Source of the DNA: CAYXOX01 sp964466745
GTDB taxonomy: Bacteria; Pseudomonadota; Alphaproteobacteria; Rhodobacterales; Rhodobacteraceae
Direction: 5' to 3'
Assembly: GCA_964466745.1 (NCBI GenBank)
Contig: CAYXOX010000001.1
Coordinates: 1 to 64,000 of the forward strand
DNA: 64,000 bases
How positions within the stretch are numbered: position 1 is the stretch's first letter; each line of letters begins with the position of its first letter. Shown piece after piece: positions 45,329 through 53,667 of the stretch. Position numbers and translations under genes: made by a program. A model generated the notes under the pieces. That model did not search any database. It was not told the DNA's origin and worked only from the letters and a program-made list of their open reading frames with translations.

Positions 45329-46165
45329 ATGGATCCCCTTCTTCCCATGTCCGCCGCGCGCGTCTTCATCGACGGCACCTTCAGCGAGCCGCGGCTCGCC
45401 CATCCGGAGGGTGTCGCGGTGCATGCCGACGGCTCGGTCTGGTGCGGCACGGAAACCGGCCACCTGATCCGGGTCGAGCCCGACGGCAGCGCCATGGCCT
45501 CGCTCGGCTCGACGGACGGGTTTCTGCTCGGTCTGGCGTTCGACGCCACGGGGCGCTGCTACGCCTGCGATCTGCGCTACGCGGCGGTCTTCCGATACGA
45601 TCCTGCAACCTCCGCTTTCGAGAAGTTCGCCGACGCGGGCATCACCGTTCCAAACTACCCCGTGGTGGATGACGCGAACGGCTGGCTCTACGTCTCCGAC
45701 AGCCACGGCTGGGATGAGGCCGGCGGAGGCGTCTATCGCTACGACCTGGCCACCGGCGAAGGCGGGCTCTGGACATCCACGCCCATGCGCTTCGCCAATG
45801 GCATGGCCATGGCCCTCGACGGCTCCGGCCTCTACGTCGTCGAGAGCACCGCGGCCCGGCTGAGCTTCGTGCCCATCCTGGCGGATGGCTCCGCCGGCGC
45901 GCCCGAGGTGGTGACGGAGGGGCTCGTGCAGGTGCCCGACGGGGTTCTCGTGATGCCCAACGGCGATCTGCTGATCTCCTGCTACGAGCCCGGACGCATC
46001 TACCGCTACAGCGACCGGGGCGGGCTCGAAGTGCTGATCCACGATCCCAACGCCGTCGTGCTTGCGCATCCCACCAACATCGCGCTCAGGGGCGATACGC
46101 TCTTCACCGCCGGGCTCGGGCGATGGCACCTTGCGGCCGTGGATCTTTCCGGCCTCGCCGGCTGA
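45329..46165 (+). CDS. SMP-30/gluconolactonase-like hydrolase
   Basis: 278-residue six-bladed beta-propeller of the SMP-30/gluconolaconase/LRE family, which hydrolyses sugar lactones. Expected metal ligands are in place: Glu27 in HPEGVAV, Asn in VPNYPVV and Asp in VPDGVLV. No signal peptide is seen, so it is cytoplasmic. It is the last gene of cluster A; with the SDR it forms a classical dehydrogenase plus lactonase pair for sugar oxidation. Confidence 0.85.
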   Translation: MDPLLPMSAARVFIDGTFSEPRLAHPEGVAVHADGSVWCGTETGHLIRVEPDGSAMASLGSTDGFLLGLAFDATGRCYACDLRYAAVFRYDPATSAFEKFADAGITVPNYPVVDDANGWLYVSDSHGWDEAGGGVYRYDLATGEGGLWTSTPMRFANGMAMALDGSGLYVVESTAARLSFVPILADGSAGAPEVVTEGLVQVPDGVLVMPNGDLLISCYEPGRIYRYSDRGGLEVLIHDPNAVVLAHPTNIALRGDTLFTAGLGRWHLAAVDLSGLAG

Positions 46166-46303
46166 CGCGGCAGTCTTCCCCTGTGCCGCGGCACCGCGGC
46201 GCGGCCCGGGAGCGGGCGAAAGGCTCCGGAGCGCTCAGGCGCGCGCGGCATCGGACGTGGCGGCGCCGGGCGGCGCTGCTTGCCACCATGGCCACCACGC
46301 CCT

Positions 46304-46323
46304 ATTCTCCAGTTACGGAGTAT
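46304..46323. promoter_or_regulatory. Inverted repeat before the second IclR gene
   Basis: ATTCTCC (46304-46310) and GGAGTAT (46317-46323) match as inverted repeats at six of seven positions around AGTTAC, 17 bases before the GTG start. It could be an autoregulatory site of the IclR protein. It differs from the operator-like sites at 47201 and 51034. Confidence 0.35.
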
Positions 46324-46339
46324 CGGGAGAACGCGTGCG

Positions 46340-47137
46340 GTGACCACCTCTACGAAAGCCGGCAGCCCGTCTCCGGCGAAGCGCAAGCGCATTTCCAGCA
46401 TCGACCGTATCCTGCAGGTCTTCGATCACCTGCGGCAGCTCAACGAGCCGGCCAGCGCCTACGCGATCTCGAAGGCCACCGGCGCGCCGGTCTCGACGAT
46501 CTATGCCACCATCGACGAGCTTGTGCAGCGCAACCTTCTCGTCCGGCGGACGGACAACACCGTCTGGCTCGGCCCGCGGCTCTACTACTACGGGCTGAGC
46601 TATGCCCGCTCCATCGATTTCCGGGAGGAAGCGCGCCGGGAGATGGACGCGCTCTGCCGCGATGTCGGCGAGACGGTGCAGGTGTGCGGCCGCGACGGCG
46701 ACAATATCGTGGTGCTGGAGATGGCCAAGGCGTCCGGTCACTTCCGGGTGTCCACCGATGTCGGCGTGGCGCTGCCGCTGAACTGGTCGGCCTCGGGCCT
46801 GCTGCTCGTGGGCTATTTGCCGGAGGAAGAACGGCGGGAAATCTTCGTGCGATCCGCCCGTCCTTCGCCCACGGGGTTCGCGGAGACCGATCCGGACAAG
46901 CTCGCCGAGCAGTCGGCTGCCGCCTTCGAGGCGCGCCTCGCGATCCAGAAGGGCATGGCCGAACACTTCGTGTGTTGCGTGGCCGCGCCGCTGCGCGACC
47001 CCTCCGGCGCCTGCGTGGCGACGATCTCCATCGTGCTCTCCCAAAGCAAGCTCGAGCAGGAACCGCAGGTCTTCGCCGGGGCCGTGCAGGCTGCGGCCGC
47101 GCGGATCGAACAGCGGCTGGGCTGGCACGGGAGCTGA
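46340..47137 (+). CDS. IclR-family transcriptional regulator (cluster B)
   Basis: 265 residues: N-terminal helix-turn-helix (RILQVFDHLRQL, then SAYAISKATGAPVSTIYATIDEL) and an IclR effector domain with LPLNWSASGLLLVGYL and the Cys pair FVCCVAAPLRD. The GTG at 46340 is favoured by a GGAG about 11 bases upstream; an in-frame ATG at 46280 would add 20 Pro/Arg-rich residues. It lies directly before the MalK-type ATPase gene, and it is the only regulator close to the two shared operator-like sites at 47201 and 51034. Confidence 0.88.
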   Translation: MTTSTKAGSPSPAKRKRISSIDRILQVFDHLRQLNEPASAYAISKATGAPVSTIYATIDELVQRNLLVRRTDNTVWLGPRLYYYGLSYARSIDFREEARREMDALCRDVGETVQVCGRDGDNIVVLEMAKASGHFRVSTDVGVALPLNWSASGLLLVGYLPEEERREIFVRSARPSPTGFAETDPDKLAEQSAAAFEARLAIQKGMAEHFVCCVAAPLRDPSGACVATISIVLSQSKLEQEPQVFAGAVQAAAARIEQRLGWHGS

Positions 47138-47200
47138 TCCGCCCGGCCGTTCCGGCGCCGTGCGTGCCGCGCCGTGCGGCGGCTCGAGGGGCTTCCGTTG

Positions 47201-47220
47201 TTGCGGAATTGCCTTCGCAA
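47201..47220. promoter_or_regulatory. Operator-like palindrome upstream of the cluster B ATPase
   Basis: Half-sites TTGCGGAA and, on the other strand, TTGCGAAG flank TTGC. The 20-base element matches the one at 51034-51053 at 16 of 20 positions when read on opposite strands. A weak promoter, TTGTTG (47198) and TAAAAC (47221) with a 17-base spacer, would lie across it, so binding should block transcription. It is 75 bases before the ATPase start. Confidence 0.6.
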
Positions 47221-47295
47221 TAAAACAATACTAGACCGATCTCGTCGCGTGGTCCTTCCGCCACCGTCATTGCATGCACAGGATCGGGGACGGCG

Positions 47296-48375
47296 ATGGC
47301 TCGGGTGGACATCAAGGCTCTGGACAAGTCCTACGGCAGCACGCGCGTGCTGCACGGGCTCGATCTCAACATCGAGGAGAGTGCCTTCGTGGCGCTCGTG
47401 GGCCCGTCGGGGTGCGGCAAGTCCACCCTGCTCAGGATGGTGGCGGGCCTCGAGGATGTTTCGGGCGGCGAAATCCGCATCGGCGGGCGGCTCGTCAACC
47501 TCGTGCCTCCCAAGGATCGCGATGTGGCGATGGTGTTCCAGAACTACGCGCTCTATCCGCACCTGTCGGTGGAGGGCAACATGTCGTTCGGCCTGCGTCT
47601 CGCCGGCATGCCGAAAGACGAGATCGCCCGCCGGGTGGAGGATGCTGCGCGCATGCTCGGGCTCGAGGCCCTGCTCAAGCGCAAGCCGGGCCAGCTTTCC
47701 GGCGGCCAGCGCCAGCGCGTGGCCATGGGGCGTGCCATCGTGCGCCAGCCGAAGGTCTTTCTCTTCGACGAGCCGCTCTCGAACCTCGACGCCAAGCTGC
47801 GCGTGAGCGTGCGCGGAGAGATCAAGGAGCTGCATCAGCGTCTGAAGACCACGACGATCTACGTCACCCACGACCAGATCGAGGCGATGACGATGGCCGA
47901 TGTCATCGTGATCATGAACCACGGGCGCATCGAGCAGATCGGCACGCCCGCCGAGCTTTATCACGGCCCAGCCAACGTCTTCGTTGCGGGGTTCATCGGC
48001 TCTCCCGCGATGAACCTGATCGAGGGGGTCGTCGAGAACGGCGGGTTCCGCTTCCCGGATGGCGAGGGCTTCGAGCTTCCCCCGCCGCTGCGCGACAGCT
48101 TGCCTTCGGGGCCGACGCTCCTCGGCGTGCGGCCGGAAGACCTCGCCGTCGCAACCGGGCCCGCAGGCACGCGCCCCGCGCTCTCGGCGCGGATACGGCT
48201 CGTGGAGCCGACCGGGCCGGAGGAACTTCTGGTGGCCACCCACGCGGGCGGGGAGGTGATCGCGGCGGTTCGGAGCGATCACGCGCTTGCCGGTGGCGAC
48301 GGTGTCGTCTTCACCTTCGAGAGCGGAAAGATGCACTTCTTCAGCCCCGAAACGGGCATGCGCCTCGGGCCATGA
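47296..48375 (+). CDS. MalK/UgpC-type ABC transporter ATP-binding protein
   Basis: 359-residue ATPase for carbohydrate-type importers. Walker A GPSGCGKST, Q-loop VFQNYALYPHLS, signature LSGGQRQRVAMGRA, Walker B VFLFDEPLSNLDAKLR, switch His in VTHDQIEA, and a C-terminal TOBE/regulatory domain (GVRPEDLAVA). It is expected to serve the MalEFG-type proteins encoded at 51170-54509, from which it is separated by three genes. Its stop overlaps the SDR start (ATGA). Confidence 0.92.
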   Translation: MARVDIKALDKSYGSTRVLHGLDLNIEESAFVALVGPSGCGKSTLLRMVAGLEDVSGGEIRIGGRLVNLVPPKDRDVAMVFQNYALYPHLSVEGNMSFGLRLAGMPKDEIARRVEDAARMLGLEALLKRKPGQLSGGQRQRVAMGRAIVRQPKVFLFDEPLSNLDAKLRVSVRGEIKELHQRLKTTTIYVTHDQIEAMTMADVIVIMNHGRIEQIGTPAELYHGPANVFVAGFIGSPAMNLIEGVVENGGFRFPDGEGFELPPPLRDSLPSGPTLLGVRPEDLAVATGPAGTRPALSARIRLVEPTGPEELLVATHAGGEVIAAVRSDHALAGGDGVVFTFESGKMHFFSPETGMRLGP

Positions 48376-49148
48376 GCGCGGTAGGCCGCCTTTCGGGCCG
48401 TACGGCCTACGTCACCGGCGCGGGCGGAGGGATCGGCCACGCCATCGCGGCGCGCTTCGTCGAGGAGGGTGCACGCGTCGTCGCCCTCGATCTCGCGCGG
48501 ATGTCTGCCCGCGTGGCGGAGCGGCTTCCCGGCTGCAGCTTCGTCGCCCTCGACCTGCACGAAAGGGCAAGCATCGCGGCCGGCTTCGAAGCGGCCGAAG
48601 AGCGTGCCGGCCCTCCCGATATCCTCGTGGCGTGCGCGGCGATCAAGTTCGGCACCGGGCCGTTCGAGGACATCGCCGATGAGGACTGGGACCGCTACAT
48701 CGGAATCAATCTCACCGGCACCTTCGCCTGTTGCCGCGCGGCCGCCCGCGCGATGATCGCCGCCGGGAGGGCCGGGCGGATCATCACCATCGGGTCGGTC
48801 AATTCCTTCATGAGCGAGCCCGGCGCGGCGCCCTACGTTGCGTCGAAGGGCGGCGTCGCGATGCTCACCCGCGCCATGGCGGTGGATCTTGCGCGCCACG
48901 GGATCACGGCGAACATGCTTGCCCCCGGCCCCATCGACACCCCGGAAAACGGCCCTGACTACACCGAGGGCAGGCTTGGCGAGGAGATCCGGCGCGGGGT
49001 TCCGCTGGCCCGCGCGGGGTTGCCGGCCGAGTGCGCCGGGGCAGCGGTGTTTCTCGCCAGCGCGGAGGCTTCCTACGTCACCGGCACCACGATCACCGTC
49101 GATGGTGGCACGACGGCGATGCTCTTCGGCGGAATGCGCGATGGCTGA
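48372..49148 (+). CDS. Short-chain dehydrogenase/reductase (cluster B)
   Basis: 258-residue classical SDR: TGAGGGIGHAIA, VALDLAR with Asp suggesting NAD, Ser in TIGSVNSF, YVASK and a C-terminal TITVDGGTT. The usual NNAG motif reads CAAI here, as in some SDR subfamilies. Start overlaps the ATPase stop, so both are one unit. Substrate unknown; it differs clearly from the SDR in cluster A. Confidence 0.88.
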   Translation: MSAVGRLSGRTAYVTGAGGGIGHAIAARFVEEGARVVALDLARMSARVAERLPGCSFVALDLHERASIAAGFEAAEERAGPPDILVACAAIKFGTGPFEDIADEDWDRYIGINLTGTFACCRAAARAMIAAGRAGRIITIGSVNSFMSEPGAAPYVASKGGVAMLTRAMAVDLARHGITANMLAPGPIDTPENGPDYTEGRLGEEIRRGVPLARAGLPAECAGAAVFLASAEASYVTGTTITVDGGTTAMLFGGMRDG

Positions 49149-49155
49149 GGCGCGC

Positions 49156-49899
49156 TCAGATGATGGAGGGCGGGCACTGGAACCGGTCGACATGCTCCAG
49201 CGCCTTGAGGGCATGGCGCCCGGAATTCGCAAGGGAGAATCCGAGGTGCCCGGGCAGGAGCACGTCGATCTCGCCGAGATCGGCCAGCCGGCGGACCGAG
49301 GCGCACACCTCTCCGATGTTGCAATCGGGGATGTCCTGGATCGCCACCTGCCCTCCGAAGAAGAGCGCATCGCCCGAGACGAGAATGCGCCGCCCGCCGA
49401 CCTCGACGAGATAGGACATGTGATCGGCGCTGTGGCCCGGGGTTCGAAGGATCGTCACCCGCGCACCCTCGATCGTCAGCGTCTCGCCGTCGGCCATGAC
49501 CGTATCCACCGGGCAGGCCCGGTAACGATAGTCGGCCGGGTAGACGCCGGCCATGCGGGCGCGCGGCAGGTGCAGCGCTTCCTCGTCGCCCGACGAAACG
49601 ATGCGGGCCGTTTCCGCGCCGGCGACGATGCTGGGCGCGTGGCGCTCCCGCACGATGGCCGCTCCGCCGGAATGATCGGCATGGGCATGGGTCAGGAAGA
49701 GATGGCTGATGGCACCCGGCTCGAGGCCTGAAGCGCCCAGGGCGCGCGAGAGATCCGCTTCGCTGCGCCCGGCGCCGGCATCGAAGAGCAGCCAGCGCGT
49801 GCCGGCCCGGATCGCGAAGGCATTGCAGTCGCACGCATCGCTCACGTCGAAACCCATGGCTCCGCTGAGAACAAGGTGCAGGTCGTCGTCGATCTTCAT
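49156..49899 (-). CDS. Metallo-beta-lactamase-fold hydrolase (cluster B)
   Basis: 247 residues with the zinc motif HAHADH (71-76), a later TPGHSADHMSY and GDALFFGG. This is a glyoxalase-II/lactonase-like member of the MBL superfamily. It is the only minus-strand gene within cluster B and ends seven bases from the SDR stop. I chose the ATG at 49899; a TTG two codons upstream is possible but sits too close to the GGAG ribosome site. Confidence 0.85.
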   Translation of the reverse strand: MKIDDDLHLVLSGAMGFDVSDACDCNAFAIRAGTRWLLFDAGAGRSEADLSRALGASGLEPGAISHLFLTHAHADHSGGAAIVRERHAPSIVAGAETARIVSSGDEEALHLPRARMAGVYPADYRYRACPVDTVMADGETLTIEGARVTILRTPGHSADHMSYLVEVGGRRILVSGDALFFGGQVAIQDIPDCNIGEVCASVRRLADLGEIDVLLPGHLGFSLANSGRHALKALEHVDRFQCPPSII

Positions 49900-49967
49900 G
49901 GTCAAGAAGCTCCGTGCAGATGCCCGGGCCGGCGCGACGCGCCGCCAGGCCGAGAAAGGATGAGGTT

Positions 49968-50975
49968 ATGCACACAGGTGTATCCTGCGATATCGACTTC
50001 GGCCGCGAGGGCAAGCAGTTCGGCACGGTCGCGCTGCCCTACTCGATCGACCGGTCGCCGTATTTCCGCGTCTCCCTGCCGATCTGCCAGGTGCTCAACG
50101 GCGAGGGGCCGGCGGTTCTGCTCATGGCCGGCGTGCACGGGGACGAGTACGAGGGCAAGATCGCGCTGTCCAAGCTCATGCGCCGCGTGGAGCCGGGCAG
50201 CATCCGCGGCCGTCTGACGATCCTTCCGGCGGCCAACGGGCCCGCGGTCTACGCGGGCCGGCGGTGCTCTCCGTTCGACCAGGGCAACCTCAATCGCGCC
50301 TTTCCGGGGGATCGGTTCGGTGGGCCGACCTGGCGCATCGCGCATTTCATCGAGAGCGGGCTGATGCCCGGGCACGATGTCGTCTTCGATCTGCACTCGG
50401 GCGGCACGAGCATGGACCATCTCGTGTGCGGGCTGGCCGAGGTCGGCCGCGATGCGGCGCGCGATGCCAGGGCGCGCGCTCTCCTGGAGGCGATGGGACT
50501 GCCCTACGCCCTGCTGGCCGACAACGGCCCGGATTCGCCCACCACAATGGCCGCGGCCCTTCGGGCGGGCGCGGTGGGCATCAGCGGCGAGTTCGGCGGT
50601 GGCGCCACCGTCACGCCGGCCCGCATGGAAGCCACCGAGCGCGCGATCGACAACGTTCTGCAGGCCTGCGATCTGACGCAGGCACCGCTGCTGCGCCCCG
50701 CCGCGGCGGCGCCGGAGGCACCGACGGTTTTTCTGCGCCAGGGCGGGGAAGACCATTTCGTCTACGGGCGCCGCGACGGCTGGTTCGAGCCCGCCGTGGA
50801 TGTGGGCGACCGGGTGGAGGCTGGCCAGGTGGTCGGCTTCAGCCATGCCCTCGATATCCCCGGTGTCGAGCCCGAAACCTACCATGCCGGCGCCGGCGGC
50901 GTGGTGATGTCCCGTCGGCTCCATAGTCATTTCCTGCGTGGCGACTGCCTCTTCACCATCGGCGGCCTTGCCTGA
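49968..50975 (+). CDS. Succinylglutamate desuccinylase/aspartoacylase-family deacylase, DoeB-like
   Basis: 335-residue zinc hydrolase of the M14-related AstE/AspA family. The HxxE motif is H57-G-D-E60 in GVHGDEYEG, and the third ligand His is in DLHSGG. SPFDQGNLNRAFPG and GEFGGGATVTPARME are typical of DoeB/EutE, which removes acetyl from N-acetyl-diaminobutyrate in ectoine breakdown. No ectoine hydrolase (DoeA) gene is present, so another N-acyl amino compound is the likely substrate. The ATG at 49968 follows an AAGGATGAGG site. Confidence 0.82.
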   Translation: MHTGVSCDIDFGREGKQFGTVALPYSIDRSPYFRVSLPICQVLNGEGPAVLLMAGVHGDEYEGKIALSKLMRRVEPGSIRGRLTILPAANGPAVYAGRRCSPFDQGNLNRAFPGDRFGGPTWRIAHFIESGLMPGHDVVFDLHSGGTSMDHLVCGLAEVGRDAARDARARALLEAMGLPYALLADNGPDSPTTMAAALRAGAVGISGEFGGGATVTPARMEATERAIDNVLQACDLTQAPLLRPAAAAPEAPTVFLRQGGEDHFVYGRRDGWFEPAVDVGDRVEAGQVVGFSHALDIPGVEPETYHAGAGGVVMSRRLHSHFLRGDCLFTIGGLA

Positions 50976-50998
50976 ACACCCCGCAAGGAGCGTCAGGC

Positions 50999-51026
50999 TT
51001 GACGGACGCCGCCGTGAGGGTACTAT
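50999..51026 (+). promoter_or_regulatory. Candidate promoter of the binding-protein operon
   Basis: TTGACG (50999-51004) and TACTAT (51021-51026) are separated by 16 bases, a good sigma-70-type match in this genome. The operator-like palindrome starts eight bases downstream, which is where a repressor would block initiation, and the binding-protein gene begins 143 bases further on. Confidence 0.5.
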
Positions 51027-51033
51027 TCGATTA

Positions 51034-51053
51034 CTGCGAAATCAATTCCGTAA
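51034..51053. promoter_or_regulatory. Second copy of the operator-like palindrome
   Basis: Half-sites CTGCGAAA and, on the other strand, TTACGGAA flank TCAA. Read on the opposite strand it agrees with the element at 47201-47220 at 16 of 20 bases, the conserved core being TGCGAA and CAATTCCG. It lies just after a candidate promoter and before the binding-protein gene of cluster B. Confidence 0.6.
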
Positions 51054-51169
51054 CAATGAAATCACGGCCTGGATAACGAGACGAGAACGAGGCGGAGCGA
51101 CCGGCGTTCCGCACGGGCCCGCGAGCTGGGCTCCGTCGTTGCCGGCACCGGGCGAACACGGAGGTAAAC

Positions 51170-52501
51170 ATGTTCACACGATACCGTCTTTCCCTCGGCG
51201 CGACCGCACTGCTCGTGGCATCGACCGCCGCCCAGGCAGACATCACGATCCTCGCCTGGCCGGGCGGGCCGGCAGAGGCTTCGCTCCGCCAGGTGGTGGA
51301 AGACTACAACGCCACGCGAGGCGCGGAGATCGGCAGCACGGCAGAGCTGCTCTACTTCAGCCGCGACAACTTCTTCGACAAGATGCTCTCCGACCTCGCC
51401 GCCGGCTCGACGCAGTTCGATGTCATGCTCACGGCGACCTACAACGTCGGGGCCTACGCGCCGTTCATGGAGCCGATCAACGATCTCATCACCGAAGACG
51501 TGATGAACGTGTTCCCCCAGAGCGCGATCGACGCGCAGTCTTTCGATGGCGATGTCTACGGCATCCCGACCGATCTCAGCCTTCACTTCCTCTACTACCG
51601 CACCGACCTGATGGATCAGCTCCTTTCGGACGCGGACTGGCAGGCGCGTTACGCGGAGATCTCGGCCGAGTATCTCGGCGAGGCGATGGCGCCGAAACCT
51701 GTGGATGAATGGACATGGGACGACTACCTTGCCGCCTCGCTCTTCTTCACCCGCTCGATCAACGAGGACAGCCCTGTCCGCTACGGGACGGTGCTGCAGC
51801 TCAAGAACCTGCTCTTCAACGTGATGCTCTGGCAGGGCACGGCCGCGAGCTACGGCGGCGACTGGATGGACGAGGCCGGCAACCTCACGATCGATTCCGA
51901 GGCCTACCGGACCGCGCTCGATATCTACAAGACCCTGGTGGACGCCGAGGCAACGCCGGCCGACAGCGTTTCCTACGAATACGCCGAGGCAAACGCAGCG
52001 TTCGGCACCGGGCAGGTGGCCTTCATGGTGCAGTGGTCGGCAGCCTATGCCGAGCTGATCGACCCCGATCAGTATCCGTCCGTGGAAGGCAAGTTCGACA
52101 TCACCCGGCAGCCCGCCGGTTCGGAGGGCCCGCGCACCCACTTCCACGCGCTCGGGCTGGGGCTCAACGCCAATTCCGAGAACAAGGAGGAAGCGCGCGC
52201 GTTCCTTTCCTATCTCGCGACCGAAGATGCCATGCGCCAGTACACCATCGGCGGCGGCCAGCCGCCCGTCGTGGAGCGCATCATGGCCGAGGCCGCGGGA
52301 GACGCGCGGCCGGACATGATGATGATGGCCGACCATACCGGCAAATACGGCATGGTCATGAGCGGCGGCACGAGCGCCGACGCGCTGGCGATCTACACCA
52401 ACATGGCCGAGTATTTCACCGGGTACTGGAACGGCGAGATCGACAAGGACGCGGCCATTGCCGGGGTGGAAAGCTTCATGGCGGAGGCGTTTGCCGACTA
52501 G
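51170..52501 (+). CDS. MalE/UgpB-type ABC transporter substrate-binding protein
   Basis: 443-residue periplasmic binding protein with signal peptide LGATALLVASTAAQA (cleavage before DITILAWPGG). Family features include FDVMLTATYNVGAY, VYGIPTDLSLHFLYYRTDL and KPVDEWTWDDYLAAS. GAGG lies before the ATG at 51170. It is followed by a long GC hairpin and the two permease genes. The ligand cannot be predicted: this family takes oligosaccharides, polyols, glycerol phosphates and others. Confidence 0.9.
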   Translation: MFTRYRLSLGATALLVASTAAQADITILAWPGGPAEASLRQVVEDYNATRGAEIGSTAELLYFSRDNFFDKMLSDLAAGSTQFDVMLTATYNVGAYAPFMEPINDLITEDVMNVFPQSAIDAQSFDGDVYGIPTDLSLHFLYYRTDLMDQLLSDADWQARYAEISAEYLGEAMAPKPVDEWTWDDYLAASLFFTRSINEDSPVRYGTVLQLKNLLFNVMLWQGTAASYGGDWMDEAGNLTIDSEAYRTALDIYKTLVDAEATPADSVSYEYAEANAAFGTGQVAFMVQWSAAYAELIDPDQYPSVEGKFDITRQPAGSEGPRTHFHALGLGLNANSENKEEARAFLSYLATEDAMRQYTIGGGQPPVVERIMAEAAGDARPDMMMMADHTGKYGMVMSGGTSADALAIYTNMAEYFTGYWNGEIDKDAAIAGVESFMAEAFAD

Positions 52502-52511
52502 TCCGCGACCA

Positions 52512-52549
52512 GCGGCGGCGGGGGCGGAACTGCCGCCTTCCGCCGCCGC
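52512..52549 (+). promoter_or_regulatory. Long intercistronic hairpin after the binding-protein gene
   Basis: GCGGCGGCGG (52512-52521) pairs with CCGCCGCCGC (52540-52549), and inside it GGCGG (52523-52527) pairs with CCGCC (52533-52537) around the loop AACTG. The stem begins 11 bases after the stop. It matches the position of the hairpin after the other binding-protein gene (36882-36910) and probably limits read-through to the permeases or protects the upstream mRNA. Confidence 0.65.
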
Positions 52550-52755
52550 ACTTCCGACAGGCCCGGGGAGGGGGCGTGAATGCAAATGAACGCGACCTTG
52601 CCGATGCCTGAACGAGAGTTCGCCCGGCTGGCTGGATGGCGGGCCCGGCGCCTCCCCCGAAGCGAGACGCCGGGCTCGGCAGGGCGGGCCGCGTTGCCCG
52701 GCCGCGGCCATCGCACCGCCGGGCACGCGCAGCACCAGCGCGCGGGATGCCGGCG

Positions 52756-53667
52756 ATGACGTCGGCCACCGAACAGGCAACGGGCGAACGGGGCGGCAGC
52801 CTGCGCGAAATGGAGCGGCGCCGCGCGCGTGTTTTCCTCGCCGCGCTGTGCGCCTTCCTTGCGCTCATCCTCGGCTTTCCCGCCCTCGCCAACCTCTGGT
52901 TCAGCCTCAATCACGTGACGTTCCAGAATCTCACCGGCGACGGTTTTGCCGGGCTGGCGAACTACGTGGCGGCCCTTTCCGACCCGGGCCTGTGGGATGC
53001 GCTGGGCTATTCGCTCTGGTTCGCTGTGGTCTGCACGATCGCCGAGGTCGGCATTGCGCTGGCGCTGGTGTTCATCCTCCATCCCCTCCTGCTGCGCCGG
53101 CCCTGGCTCACCGCGCTCCTGATGCTGCCGATGATGATTTCCCCGGCGCTCATGGGCGTGATGTACCGGCTGATCCTCAACGAGTTCACCGGGCTGGTGC
53201 CGGGTTTTCTCGGCATGCTGGGCATGACGGTGAATTTCCTTTCGCGCGCGAACATCCAGTTCACCGTCGTGGCCATCGAGGTTCTGCAGTGGACCCCGTT
53301 CGCCTTTCTCATCCTGCTGACAGCGCGCCAGTCGCTGCCCTACGAGATCGAGGAAGCCGCCGCGCTCGACGGTGCCATCGGCTGGCGCTTCGATTTCATG
53401 GTGGTGCTGCCGCTCATTCTGCCCGCGATCCTCATCGTTTCGTTCATTCGCTTCATCGACAGCTTCCGGGTGTTCGATCATATCTTCGTCCTGACGGGCG
53501 GCGGGCCCGGAAACTCCACGACCTCAATCAGCATCTACATCCACAAGCTCTTCTTCCGGCAGGGCGAACTGGGGGAGGCGGTGGCGCTTTCGATCATGAT
53601 GCTCGTGGCGTCGTTGATCCTGCTCTACTTCGGCCTTCGGGTCGCGGTTCGGGGGCGGCCGTCATGA
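52756..53667 (+). CDS. MalF-type ABC transporter permease
   Basis: 303-residue inner-membrane protein with six helices and the permease EAA loop: PYEIEEAAALDGAIGWRFDFMVVLPLI. It has GGGPGNSTTS near the end, typical of MalF/UgpA types. The start is uncertain: ATG at 52747 and 52756 are both in frame and no clear ribosome site precedes either; the shorter form was taken. Its stop overlaps the next permease start (ATGA). 254 bases after the binding-protein gene hold only the hairpin and GC-rich sequence. Confidence 0.88.
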   Translation: MTSATEQATGERGGSLREMERRRARVFLAALCAFLALILGFPALANLWFSLNHVTFQNLTGDGFAGLANYVAALSDPGLWDALGYSLWFAVVCTIAEVGIALALVFILHPLLLRRPWLTALLMLPMMISPALMGVMYRLILNEFTGLVPGFLGMLGMTVNFLSRANIQFTVVAIEVLQWTPFAFLILLTARQSLPYEIEEAAALDGAIGWRFDFMVVLPLILPAILIVSFIRFIDSFRVFDHIFVLTGGGPGNSTTSISIYIHKLFFRQGELGEAVALSIMMLVASLILLYFGLRVAVRGRPS

